51,103 bases of DNA from positions 1-51,103 of the forward strand of contig JAHDMJ010000016.1 of assembly GCA_018436095.1 (NCBI GenBank), in the 5' to 3' direction. Below are positions 50,961 through 51,103 of the stretch, one piece after another (position 1 is the stretch's first letter; each line of letters begins with the position of its first letter). The notes under the pieces were generated by a model, which saw only the letters and a list, made by a program, of their open reading frames with translations, ran no database searches and was not told the DNA's origin. The position numbers and the translations under genes were made by a program. This DNA comes from Clostridia bacterium. GTDB taxonomy: Bacteria; Bacillota; Peptococcia; DRI-13; UBA5745.

Positions 50961-51103
50961 TTAGATCACCGGACCCAGGCAGTAGATATCCATGGTGGCA
51001 AAGTAGTTAAGGGCCTCGTTTTTCGTCAACTGTCCGTTAAGGACCTTCAACAGCAGGGCAAAAGCTTCCTCCCCAACCTCCTCAATGCTTTTCTCGCCAA
51101 TGA
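50961..51103 (-). CDS. UxaA-family hydrolase, C-terminal fragment (cut by window edge)
   Basis: The last 47 codons read IGEKSIEEVGEEAFALLLKV and then LNGQLTKNEALNYFATMDIY before TAA. The SIEEVGEE-(I/A)F-x-LLL-x-V-x(2)-G-x-LTK pattern is the end of altronate/galactarate dehydratase (UxaA) large domains. The catalytic part is beyond the window. A sugar-acid dehydratase or sulfolactate-type lyase are both possible. Confidence 0.6.
   Translation of the reverse strand, partial: IGEKSIEEVGEEAFALLLKVLNGQLTKNEALNYFATMDIYCLGPVI

Overview
The window looks like chromosome of an anaerobic, amino-acid or organic-acid using member of the Bacillota (Firmicutes). This rests on family content: a tandem glycine riboswitch ahead of a two-subunit glycine decarboxylase operon, a three-enzyme tetrahydrofolate C1 branch (Fhs, FchA, FolD), a free-standing AICAR transformylase separate from IMP cyclohydrolase, an ECF folate transporter, TRAP transport and a LarA-type racemase. 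Shine-Dalgarno sites are strong and TTG/GTG starts are common. Genus cannot be fixed from the sequence alone.

Layout. 1-1900: a 41-bp tandem repeat array, cysK (minus) and a divergent Rrf2 regulator with a small patB-like remnant between them. 1857-9208: promoter, tandem glycine riboswitch with terminator, then gcvT-gcvH-gcvPA-gcvPB-lpdA-lplA, a complete glycine cleavage system with lipoate attachment. 9300-11400: a secreted copper-amine-oxidase-N/trypsin-like protein and a convergent YitT membrane protein. 11400-12150: a gene-free stretch with a repeat element, two promoters that share a TATAATGAGGCA box, hairpins and an attenuator. 12150-18230: phenylacetate-CoA-ligase-like enzyme, AICAR transformylase, phosphopantetheinyl transferase, uracil/xanthine permease, and an XRE-type protein with a very long coiled coil. 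18400-18690: a compact type I toxin-antitoxin candidate. 19178-26989: purE-purM-purN-purH(N)-purD-metY-metA and a sodium:solute symporter, tightly packed on one strand. 27121-29886: a large cell-wall protein joining a GHL10 glycosidase-like domain to an N-acetylmuramoyl-L-alanine amidase.

29977-46201 is an accessory catabolic region that appears more AT-rich in places. An HxlR and two paralogous GntR/FCD regulators frame a four-gene flavin/iron-sulfur amine or amino-acid oxidoreductase (HcnABC / opine-oxidase type), whose DAO-like catalytic gene carries one in-frame TAG. A 2-hydroxyacid dehydrogenase, a PatB-type C-S lyase/aminotransferase and an ion-transporter-superfamily permease follow. 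Beyond the second GntR lies an acid-sugar module: enolase-superfamily dehydratase, TRAP transporter dctPQM and a LarA-family racemase.

46333-50939 (minus strand) is folT-fhs-fchA-folD plus a formate/nitrite channel. It links formate to methylene-tetrahydrofolate, the same C1 carrier that the glycine cleavage system charges. The window ends inside a UxaA-family gene.

The most striking unannotated signals are the type I toxin-antitoxin locus near 18.5 kb, the attenuated leader before the 12.15-kb operon, a dispersed inverted-repeat element family (11.6 and 18.9 kb), and the regulated redox cluster with its amber codon.
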